Positions 26,272 through 36,800 of a DNA stretch of 64,000 bases are shown piece by piece. Numbering within the stretch: the stretch's first letter is position 1; the number at the start of each line of letters is the position of its first letter. Both the position numbers and the translations under genes were made by a program. Origin of the DNA: Microbacterium sp. SSM24 (GTDB lineage Bacteria > Actinomycetota > Actinomycetes > Actinomycetales > Microbacteriaceae); NCBI RefSeq assembly GCF_025989145.1, contig NZ_JAPDNQ010000001.1, forward strand, positions 558,001 through 622,000. Reading direction: 5' to 3'. The notes beneath the pieces are model-generated. The model was given only the letters and a program-made list of their open reading frames with translations. It was not told the DNA's origin and did no database searches.

Positions 26272-26898
26272 ATGCCGTCAACCCCGCCAGCGAAACGTTC
26301 GAGGAAACGCCCCGAGGAGCGGCGCGAAGAGATCGTCGATGCCGCCGCGGCCATCGCCCTCGAGCTCGGCATGGAACGGATCACGCTCCGCGCGGTCGCG
26401 GACCGCCTCGGTGTGCGCCCGGGCCTGATCACCCATTACTTCCCCGCCGCCGAGGATCTTGTCGTCGAGGCGTTCTGCCGCGCGGCGCTGACAGAGCGCG
26501 AGCGGTTCTTCCCCGAAGACGAGGGAACCCCGTTGCGCAGGATGAGCCACTTCGTCGCTCACGTGCAGCAGGGCCTGTCCTCCTCGCTCGCGAGGCTGTG
26601 GCTCAACGCCCTGCACCTCGCTCGCTTCAGCCCGGCCCTCGACGATGCCGTCGAGGAGCAGGATGCTCTCGACCGCGCTCGCCTCGCGTCGATCATCGCC
26701 GAGGGCGTCGCCGCCGGCGACTTCGCGGACGTCGACCCCGATGCGGCCAGCATCCGCATCTTCGCGGCCGTGGACGGGCGAGGGTCGTACGTGAACCGCT
26801 CGACCGACCTGTCCCACCCCGCCTACCGGGACTTCGTCGCGGATGTCGTGGAGTGGACGCTCGGGCTTCCCGCCGGCGCCCTGGAAGGCGCCGCGTGA
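26272..26898 (+). CDS. TetR family transcriptional regulator (NCS1/amidohydrolase operon)
   Basis: 208 residues. A basic start (KRSRKRPEERREEIVDAAAA) leads to the HTH with ITLRAVADRLGVRPGLITHY (about 37-56), the TetR signature; the C-terminal region is helical and contains no other motif. The ATG at 26272 lies next to the palindromic patch, with no good Shine-Dalgarno. It probably represses the divergent permease-amidohydrolase operon in response to its substrate. Confidence 0.88.
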   Translation: MPSTPPAKRSRKRPEERREEIVDAAAAIALELGMERITLRAVADRLGVRPGLITHYFPAAEDLVVEAFCRAALTERERFFPEDEGTPLRRMSHFVAHVQQGLSSSLARLWLNALHLARFSPALDDAVEEQDALDRARLASIIAEGVAAGDFADVDPDAASIRIFAAVDGRGSYVNRSTDLSHPAYRDFVADVVEWTLGLPAGALEGAA

Positions 26899-26983
26899 CG
26901 GCATCCGGACCGGCCCCCCATGGACTCGTTCTAGGATCGAACCTCACGCGAGCCGCCGCGGTCGCAGGAGAGAGAGCTGGTCG

Positions 26984-27787
26984 ATGAGCACGACCCTGAC
27001 CGTCACGTCGACCTCCTGGATCACCCCCATCGTGCGGCGGATCGCACTGCGCACCGATGACCTCTCGGCCTTCGCCGACAGCGTGTTCACCGACCGCTAC
27101 GTGAAGCTCGCGTTCCCCAAGCCCGGCGTGGAGTACCCGCAGCCCCTCGACGTGAAGGCGCTGCGCGGCAGCATCCCGCCCGAGGACCTGCCCGACGTCC
27201 GCACCTACACGGCGCTGTTCCCGGATGTCGCCGCGGGAACCCTCGCGATCGACTTCGTGGTGCACGGCGACGAGGGCATCGCCGGCCCCTGGGCGGCGCG
27301 CGCCGAGATCGGTGACACGCTCGTGCTGGACGGTCCCGGCGGCGCCTATCGGCCCGATCCGACCGCGGACTGGCACCTCATCGCCGGGGACGAGTCCGCT
27401 CTGCCCGCGATCATCGCCGCGCTGGAGGCGCTCGATCCCGACGCCACGGCGCGCGTGGTGCTGCAGGTGCAGAAGCCCGGGTACGAGCCCTCGCTGACGC
27501 TGCCGCGCGACGCGCGCGTCAGCTACGTATACCGCGAGGGCGGCGATCGGGACGGTGCGCTTCTCCCGGCCATCCGCGACCTCGACTGGCCCGCCGGACG
27601 CGTGCACGCGTTCGTGCACGGCGAGGCCCACGCGGTCATGCACGAGGTGCGCCCCTACCTCCTCGAGGAGCGCGGTCTGCCCCGCGCCGACGTGTCGATC
27701 TCGGGGTACTGGCGCGAGGGGCGTGACGAGTCGGGATTCCGCGAATGGAAGTCCCAGCTCTCCCGCGCCGAGGCCGCCGCGTCCTGA
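26984..27787 (+). CDS. Siderophore-interacting protein (ViuB-type flavin reductase)
   Basis: 267 residues. DVRTYTALFPD is the flavin-binding RxYT motif of the SIP/ViuB family, followed by GDTLVLDGPGGAY and WHLIAGDESALPAI, the typical isoalloxazine/NAD(P)H region; SISGYWREGRDESGFREWK closes the SIP domain. These proteins reduce ferric-siderophores to release iron in the cytosol. No siderophore transporter is adjacent. The start at 26984 has a GGAG about 15 bases upstream, so the exact start is moderately sure. Confidence 0.92.
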   Translation: MSTTLTVTSTSWITPIVRRIALRTDDLSAFADSVFTDRYVKLAFPKPGVEYPQPLDVKALRGSIPPEDLPDVRTYTALFPDVAAGTLAIDFVVHGDEGIAGPWAARAEIGDTLVLDGPGGAYRPDPTADWHLIAGDESALPAIIAALEALDPDATARVVLQVQKPGYEPSLTLPRDARVSYVYREGGDRDGALLPAIRDLDWPAGRVHAFVHGEAHAVMHEVRPYLLEERGLPRADVSISGYWREGRDESGFREWKSQLSRAEAAAS

Positions 27788-27860
27788 CGCGCCGGGAAGA
27801 GCCGGCTTTCCCCGGGCCGCGACGAGAGCATCGCCGCGACCCGAGGAACCAACGGCCTGC
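27788..27860. other. Short convergent spacer
   Basis: 73 bases between convergent genes. AGCCGGCT (perfect 8-bp palindrome) lies within a looser CCGGGAA/TTCCC stem; this may act as a bidirectional terminator, but there is no T tract. Confidence 0.35.
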
Positions 27861-30800
27861 CTAGGGCTCGACGATCTCCCGGCGACGCGCGCGGCGCACG
27901 AGGAGGAGTCCGAGGAGGAGCAGGAGCACCGCGGAAGCCGGCAGCAGGCCGAGCGCCGTTCCGGTCGCCGCGAGGAGTGACCGGTCGACGGTGCCCGTCG
28001 CCGTGGACGAGGGGCTCTCCGGGTCGGCCTCGGACGAGACCGTCGCGGTGTTCTGGAGCGATCCCGAGGCATCCGCCGCCACGTTCACCGTGAGGACGAG
28101 CACCGTGCTCTCCCCCACCTCGAGCGGACCCACCGTGCAGGTCACCTCGCGACCGGCCACGTCGCACGTGGTCGCGACTCCGTCGACCGTCGCGCTGCGG
28201 TAGGTGAGGCCGGCGGGCAGGTCGTCGGTGACCGTGATCGGACCGGGATCGGCTGTCGGACCCTCGTTCGTGACCGTGATCGTGTAGGCCCCGGTGAAGC
28301 CGGCGTACAGCGTCGAGGTCAGATCCTTCGTGATCGACAGGCTGCTCAGCGCGGGGACCGTGGACGTGACCGTCGACGTGTTGTCGGCGAGCGTCTCCGG
28401 GTCCTCGGGCGTGGCCGCCGTGACGGTCGCCGTGTTCGACACCGCGGGGTAGGCCGCCGGGAGCACGGTGACGGTGATCGTGATCACCGGTGCGGTGCCG
28501 CCCGACACGAGCTGCGGCAGAAGGCACGTGACATCCGTCGGCGCGCCCTCGGCCGGGATCGAGGCGCACGTCCAGTCGCCCGCATCGATCGCGTCGACGG
28601 TGAGCTGCGCGGGCACGGCGTCCTCGATGACGATGCCACGAGCATCCGACGGCCCGCCGTTCGTCACGGTCAGCGTGTAGCTGAACTGCTCGCCCACATG
28701 CGGTTCGCCGACCGCCTGCTTCACGATCGCGAGATCGGCGAGCTCGCTCACCGTGCCCGACACCGACGACGAGTTGTTCTCGAGGTCGGGATCGGGGGTG
28801 TCCGCGCTCACGACGGCGGTGTTCTCGAGGTCGCCCTCCAGCTGCGACTCCGCGTCGACCGTCACATCGAGCACGACGGTCTGTCCCGCCGGAATCGGCT
28901 CGGCGAGTTCGCACACGACGGTGGTCGGCTCGATCTCGTCGGGCTCGCAGCTCCAGGTGAAGCCATCCGTCGAGGCGGCGATCCCGGCGTAGCTCAGGCC
29001 TGCGGGCAGCGTGTCGGTGAGGACGACGCCGCGCGCGTCGGACGGCCCGAGGTTGACGATGCTGAGGCGGTACTCGCCTGTGCCGCCCGCGGTGATGGTG
29101 CGGGCGATCGTCTTCGTCAGCGCGAGGTCGGCGCTCTCGCCGACCTCGTCGGTCACCGAGGCCTCCGACGGACCGTCGCCGTCGTTCTGCGTGAGACCCG
29201 GAGTGACCGCCGCGGTGTTCGTGATCGAGCCCTGTACCGACGACGAGACCACGCCCGTCACGGTGATCACGGGCGCGGCGCCGACCAGCAGCGTCGTGTC
29301 GCGCGTGCACTCGACCTGCTCGCGGCCGTCGTCCGTGAGGTCGATCGGCGCGCAGTCCCATCCCTCGCCGGAGGCGGAGGCCCCCGTGACGCCGGCCGGG
29401 AGCGTGTCGACGACCGTGATCGGCGCTTCGGGCGACGCGTCGGAGTCGGACGGCCCGAGGTTCCGCACCGTCAGCGTCCAGACGATCGCGCCACCGGCCA
29501 CCACCGGAGCAGTGACGGTCTCCTTCTCGATCGACAGGTCCGCGACCTCGATCACCGTGATCGTGTCGGTGTCGGTGTCGGGCCACGTGTTGTCGTCGGT
29601 CTGCGGGGTGAGCCCCGGGAAGACCGTCGCCGTGTTGGTGAGCGCGCCGGACGCGCTCTCGTCGATGTCGACGGAGAGCGTCAGCTCGAGCGTCTCCCCC
29701 GCCGGCAGCGTCGTCGTGCGCGCGCACTCGACCACCTGCGGGTCGGCGTCGGGGTCGACGATCGCACAGACGGTGTCGGCACCGCCGGACACCGGCGCGT
29801 CTGCGAGGGTCACGCCCTCGGGCAGGGTGTCGCGCACGACGATCGGATCGTCGCTCGTGGCGACGGAGTCCGACGGGCCGTGGTTCGTCACCGCGATCGT
29901 CCACTCGAAGGGAAGACCGGCGGTGGCGCTCGCACTCGGGTCGTGCGACTTGACCAGCTCCAGGTCGGCGTGCGTGACGACGGTGACGGATGCCTCGTCC
30001 TCGGCGCCGTCCGGTGAGGACGGCGACGACGCCACCGCGGTGTTGGTGAGCGTGCCGGCGCTCTCGCCCGCGCCGATCGTCGCCGACACCGCGAGCGGCG
30101 GAGCTGTCGCTCCCGCCGCCAGCGTCACGACATCGCCGTCGTCGGTGAGCTCGCACGTGAGCACCTGGCCGTCGATGTCACAGTCCCACGTGCCCGGTCC
30201 ACCAGACGTGCTCGCGCCCAGGTAGGTCATGCCCGCGGGCAGCGTGTCGACGATCGTGACCGGGTCCGCGGCATCCGACGGCCCGTCGTTGACGAGGCTC
30301 AGCGTGAACGACGCCACGTCTCCGGCGTCGACCACGTCTTCGACGGCCTCCTTCACGAGGGTCAGCGCCGTGACGGCGCTCACCTCGACGGAGTCCTCGC
30401 CCTCGGCGGTCGCGGGCTCATCCGTCGCGGCATCGATGGTCGTCGAGTGCGCGACAGCGGTGTTCGGGATGATGGTTCCGTCGGGCACCGACGAGGCCAC
30501 GGTGGTGACGACTTCGATGACGACCGAGTCACCGGCGGCCAGGATGCCGATCGTGCAGACCACCTGGGTCGTACCGGAGCAGTCGACGCCGTCGGCCTCC
30601 GAGGCGGCGCTCACGAGCGTGAGGCGGTCGTCGATGTCGTCGGTCAGCGTGACCGCCTGCGCGTCGGACGGCCCGTTGTTGGTGACCGTGACCGTCCAGG
30701 TGGCGTTCTCCCCGGCGACGACCGTCGGCGCGGCGTCCTTCGTGACGGCGAGCGCCGCGTGCTGCACCACCGGCAGGACAGCGGTGTCGGTGTTGTTCGT

Positions 30801-33800
30801 CAGGTCGGGGTCGGGCGTCGGCGAGGTGACGGTCGCGCTGTTCGTGAGCGCCGCGTCGGTGACGTCGGCGTCGACGAGGACGGGCAGCTCGATGGTCCAC
30901 GGGTCCTCCGCGACATCCAGTCCGTCTGCCTTGTCGCACTGCACCCGCACGCGTCCCGACACCTCGGTCACCTCGCACCCTGCCGGGGGCGTGCCGACCA
31001 GGGTCATCCCGGTCGGAAGCAGGTCGGTCACGGTGATCGACCCGACGGCGTCGGACGGTCCGAGGTTGGCCACCGACAGCGTGTAGGTCGCCGCGGTGTC
31101 GCCGCCCGCGACGATCGAGGCCGCATCGACGGACTTGGTGATGGCGAGGTCGGACGAGGCGGTGGATCCCGTCGTGACCGACGCGGTGTCCTGGTTCGCC
31201 CGCCAGGTGGATGACACCGCGGCGGTGTTGGTGAGCTCGCCGATCACGCCCGCGCCGACCGTCGCGACGAAGTCGAACTGCGACGACGCGCCGGCGGCGA
31301 GGTTGCCCGACAGCGTGAACAGGATGTCGCCGCCCTGCGCCGTCGCGGTCCAGCTGGATCCGCCGGCGACGATGGACGAGAACGTGAGGCCCGCCGGAAG
31401 GTCGTCGAGCACGGTCACGCCGCGCGCGTCCGACGGTCCGGCGTTGGTCACGGCGATGCGGTACGTGAGGGTCTGGCCGGGCACCACCACGGGCGGCTGC
31501 GGCGCGATGATGCTCTTCGACACCGACAGCGCCTCCACGATGTCGACCGTGGTCGACGCGGTCGACGAGTTGTTGCCGGCGACCGGATCGGTGGTGACCG
31601 GGGTGACCCGTGCCGTGTTGGCGATCGTGGAGCCGGGTGCGGCGGACGAGACGATCGTGCCGTCCAGGCTGACCGAGATGCCGTCGCCGACCGCGAGGTC
31701 GAACGGCACCTCGCAGGTGAGGACCCCGGCCGCGATCTCGCAGTCGACGTCGTCCGTGACGGTGCCCACCTCGACGCCGGTGACGCCGGCGGGAAGGGTG
31801 TCCGTGAGGACGATCGGCGATCCGGCCGATCCGCGCGATACCGACGGTCCGCGATTGACGAGCGAGATCGTCCAGCCGAGCGCCGTTCCGGCGGTGGCGG
31901 TCGTGCGCGTCGGCGTCTTCGTGACGGCGAGATCGGCCCGCGCCCTCACCGTCGCCGTCGCCGAGGCGCTGTTGTTGTCGGGGTTGCGGTCCTCGGTGCG
32001 CGCCGAGACCGTCGCCGTGTTCGGGATCTGCGTGCCGTCGAGGACGGATGCCGCGACCGCAGCGGTCACCGTGAGCGTCCAGGAGGCACCCGACGCGAGC
32101 GTGTCGGCGGCGTTGGTGCGCGTGCACGAGATCGAGCCGTCGGACGGCGCCGAGCACGACCAGCCCGCTCCCGCGGCGCCGATGACGGTGACGCCCGCCG
32201 GAGCGGTCACGGCGTCGACGACGGTGACGCCGGCGGCGGCATCCGGTCCGGCGTTCGTGACCGTGAGCGTGTACGTGCCGGAGCCGCCCGCGATGAAGTC
32301 GTTGTTCGCCGTCTTGGTGATGCGCAGGTCCGCCGACGCGATCCGCGCGGTCGCCGAGCCCGAGGCGCCGATGTAGCTGCCGGAGCCGCCGTTGTAGGAC
32401 GTTCCACCGGTGGCGTCGGTGACGTCTGCGGCGACGGCGGTGTTGGTGTGCGGCACACTCAATCCGACCTGGACGGAAGGACCGGCGACGGCGCGGTAGG
32501 TCACGACGATGCGCTCGTTCGTGAGCAGGTCGACGGTGGTGCCGCCGACATCGCTCCAGCGGAGCGTCTGGCCGGTGATCGTCGGGTCGACGGCGACAGC
32601 GCTCCCGGTGCGCACCGTGACGGCGGCCGAGTCAGCCACGTACGTCCAGCCCGCGGGGAGAGTGTCGACGGCGTCGAGCGACGCGGCCGTGCCCCCTCCG
32701 GAGTTCGTGAGCTCGAGACGGAACGACACCTCCTGCCCGATGTACACCGGGTTGGCGGGGGTGACCTGGGTCTTCGCGGTGGCGATGAGCGGGAACTGCG
32801 GCGTGACGGCGGCCGTGGCGGCGGTGCCCGGCCCGTACGTCTTGCCGTCGGAAGCCAGCGACGTCCACGACTGCGGGCGCACCGAGTTGGTGAGCGCCGT
32901 GCCGGTGAGGCTCGACGAGGGCGCGAGGCGCGCGGGATACGTGCGGGTCACGGTGTTCGCCGCACCGGGCGCGAGGGTGGCGACCGTCCAGGTGAGCGTG
33001 CGCGCGGTGGAGCTCCACACGCCGCCGCTCGCGGTGCTGTCGCCGTCTGCGACCGGGTCGCCGGCGGCGTCGAGCGGGACCACGCCCGCGGGCACGGTGT
33101 CGACGATCGCGACGTTGAAGGCCGGGACGTTCCGGACGTCGGCGGTCGCGGCCGCGGTCACGGTGTAGGTGAACACCTCGCCCTGTGCGGGCTGCGCGTT
33201 GCTCACGGCCTTCGTGACGGTGACCTGCGGTTCACGGACCTGGGTCGACGCGCTGCCGCTGACGTTGGTGCTCCACGTCGCGTTGGTCGCGGTCGGCGGG
33301 GTCTGCTCGGCGTAGTTCCAGCGGAACTGCGCCGTATTGTTCAGGTTCGCACCCTGCACCGACGTGGTGTTCGCCGGGAGGCGCGTCGTGAGCGCGAGGG
33401 TGACGGTGCGCGAGGCGGTCGCCGGCGCGATGCTGCCGAGGTACACGCCGAAGTTGCTCGCCGGGCTCGCGGTCAGAAGCGTGCCCGTCAGGCAGTCGTC
33501 ACGCCATGTCGCGTCGCCGCCACCGCAGGAGAGGGACCACGACGTCACCGCCGCCGCGTTGCCGAATGCGGCGGGGATCACATCCACGAAGGCCGCGTTG
33601 AACAGCTGCACGTTCGCGGGCACGGTCGCGGTGACCGTCCAGGTGATGCTCTGCCCTGGGACGACGGTCGCGCTGGAGGCCGTCTTCACGAGCGAAGCGC
33701 GGTTGACCGTGATCGTCCGCGACGCCGCGGTCGAGTACGAGCGCTCACCGGTGACCGCGCCCGGCATCGAGGACCCGGTGAGAGTGGCGTTGTTCGTGTA

Positions 33801-36800
33801 CTGCTGGCCCGAGGCGGCACCCGAGGGGACCGTCACCGGGTACTGGATGGACTGCGGCGTGCCCGCCAGCAGCGGCGCCGAGAGCGTCCACGTCAGTCGC
33901 TGAGTGCCGACCGCGCAGCCGTTCGATCCGTTGCCGGCGACGGGGCCGGCGATGGCGCCCGGGAGCGTGCCGACCGCGAGCGCGGCGGGCACGCAGTCGA
34001 CGACGACGCCGTCGAACAGCGGCGACCGCCCGGCCGCGTTGGTCGCCGTGAGCGTGTAGTTGACGGCCGAGCCGCCCGCGACGTTGGTCGCCGACGACGT
34101 CTTGGCCAGCGTCACGGACGGCTCGACGACGGAGACGGATGCCGAGGCGGTGCCCCGCTGGACGAGGCTGCCGTTCACCGTCGGGGCGCTGCGGAAGGTG
34201 GCCGTGTTGGGGATCGGCGCGGCGTTCACGTTGCCGGCGACGTCGGCGACGCGCGTGGGCAGCGTCACGGTGAAGACCGCGGCGGTCGCGGACGCGTTCG
34301 TCCAGGTGGTCGGGAAGCGGAGGGTGCCGTCGTCGCAGAGACGGAACTCCGCGGCATCCGCTGTGCATCCAGCACCGACGGTGATGCCGCCGGGCGCGGT
34401 GGTCAGGGTCGGGTCGCCGGTCTGCACGAGGCGCCCGCCGGTGGGCAGCCCGTCGTCGAGGATGCCCGAGAACACGCTGGTGCGGGCGGGGATGGTGACC
34501 GTGTAGGTGTAGTCGACCGACTCGCCGATCGTCGCCTGCGTCAGTGCGCTGTTGCCGGGGCCGTTGACACCGGTGGCCGCGACCTGCTTGGCCACTGTCG
34601 CGTCGGCGAGGGTGACCGTCGCGGTGTCGCTGGCCTCGGGAGCGTTGGGCGTGATGCCGGGGTTCGCGCCGAGGTCGTTCTCGGGGTAGAACGTGACGTC
34701 GCCCGCGGAGTCCGGCGTGCCGTCGGTGGTCGGAGCCGTGTAGAGCGTGACGGCGGCCTCGTTCGTGTGCGACGAGGAGATCGACAGCGGGGTCGGAACG
34801 GTCAGGCTGTACGTGACGGTGACCGTCTCGCCGGCGGTCAGCAGGCCATCGGCGCCGAGCGCCGCTCCGCTGAGGTTCCACACGACGACGTCGCGTCCGC
34901 TCGCCGGCCCCGTCGTCGAGGTAGCACAGGACGTGGATGCCGGGGTGCTGGTGGTGATGTCGGCGCACTCGAAGCCCACGGGCAGCGCATCCCAGACGGT
35001 CGCGCTGCTGAGCGGGTAGTCGTTGCCGTCGGCCGCGGAGCCCTGGTGGGTGACGCCGACGGTGAAGGTGAGGGACTGCCCCTCCTGCACGGCCGCGCTG
35101 CCGGCGCCGTTCACGCGCTTGGCGAGCGCCAGCGGCACGGTGGGCGCGAGCGTGAGGTCCACCTCGTCGCGAGCGGCGAGCACCTGGTTGTTGCTGCTCA
35201 TGTAGCGGAGCTTGGCGAGGTTGCCGGTCACGTCGATGTCGGCGCCCGCATCCGGAACCGCGGTGACCCGGGCCAGGATGTCGATCACGGCGACTCCGCC
35301 GCCGGGCACGTAGCGCGAGCCGTCGGGATTGGGCGTGCCCAGCAGCCAGCGCGCACCGCCGGTGACGCGTTCGGCATCGGCGGTGTTCCCCGGACCCTCC
35401 GCCCACGCGACGAACTCGGTTCCCGGCGGGAGGAAGTCGGTCAGGATCGGGTTGCGGGTGGACGCACCGTCGGTGAAGTCGATGCGGATACGGAAGCACG
35501 CGAGGTCGCCGAGCTGCAGACGCGGGCCGTCGCTCGCGACGTACTCGCCCGCAGGAGCCGTGGCGCACGTCACGCCGGCCCCGCTCGCACCGGCGATCGC
35601 CTCGCGGTCGGGGTTGGTCCACACCGTCTTCGACAGCGAGAGGTCCGAGGTGACGAGCGAGGCCGACGAATCGTTCGTCGACTCGACGGCGCCGGTGTCG
35701 ACCGTGTTGCCGGCGGCGGGGCTCGTGGTGCCCTCCACGTCCACCTGGTTGGTGACGGCGTCGCCGGTCGAGGTGCGGGAGCCGTCCTGGTAGGCCTCGC
35801 GCATGTAGGCGCTGTAGACGATCGCGGTGGCGGCATCCTCGGCCAGTGTGTCGCCGGGCACGGCGAAGGTCACGACGAACGTGCCGTCCGCGTTGGCGAC
35901 GACATCGGTCATCGTCCCTCCGACGACGGTGTCGGCAGTGCTTCCGGGCGCCGGGCACTCCGCGGGCCACGCCCCCGTCGTAGGGACCCCGGCAGGGACG
36001 ACCGGGCACAGGCCGTCGGCGAGCGTGTCGGTGATGACGACGTCGGAGGTGGTGACGTACTGGCTGGTGCGCAGCGCGAGGGTGAACCGCGTCGTGGCGC
36101 CCGCGGTGAACTGGCCGGTGGCGATCGTCTTCACGACGCCGACGTCGAGCAGCCGGACCGTCGCTTCGGCCGTCGCCGAGATCTGCGTCGATCCCCCCTC
36201 GACGACCGATCCGCCGTAGGTGCCGGACACTTCGGCCGTGTTCTCGATGCTCGTGCCGGCCGGACCGGGACGGGTGGGCCCGCCGTCGGCGGTGCCGTCG
36301 GGCGCGGTGATCTCCTGCAGTCCGACGAAGGCCTGGTACATGAGCTCGACGGTCGTGTCGGCGGGGATGTCGCCGAGATCCCACGTGAGGCGGGTGAACG
36401 TCTCGCCGTCGATCTCGACGATCTCCGTCGTGCACGCGACGTCGCCCAGACCGCAGTCGGTCACCTGGAACTGCGCCGGCACCAGGTCGGTGACGATCGC
36501 CCCCGCCGTGCCCGCCTCGTCGGCGGTGGTGACGGTGAGCCGGTAGCGCGTCGCGTTCGCGGGTCCGCGGTACACCTCGGCCTCGGCGTCGAGGTTGCGC
36601 TTGGTCAGCCGGATGGCGCTGATCGAGAGGGTCTGCGTGTCGTCGCCGCCGTGGGTGGCGCGCGTGACCACGGGCGGCGTTCCGTCGGTCGGGATCGTCA
36701 CGACGGGCACGATGCGCTCGTTCGTGTTCGCGTAGACGCCCACGTCGACGGTGAAGCTCGCCCCGACCGGATAGAGATCGTTGTCGGCGACCACGTCGAA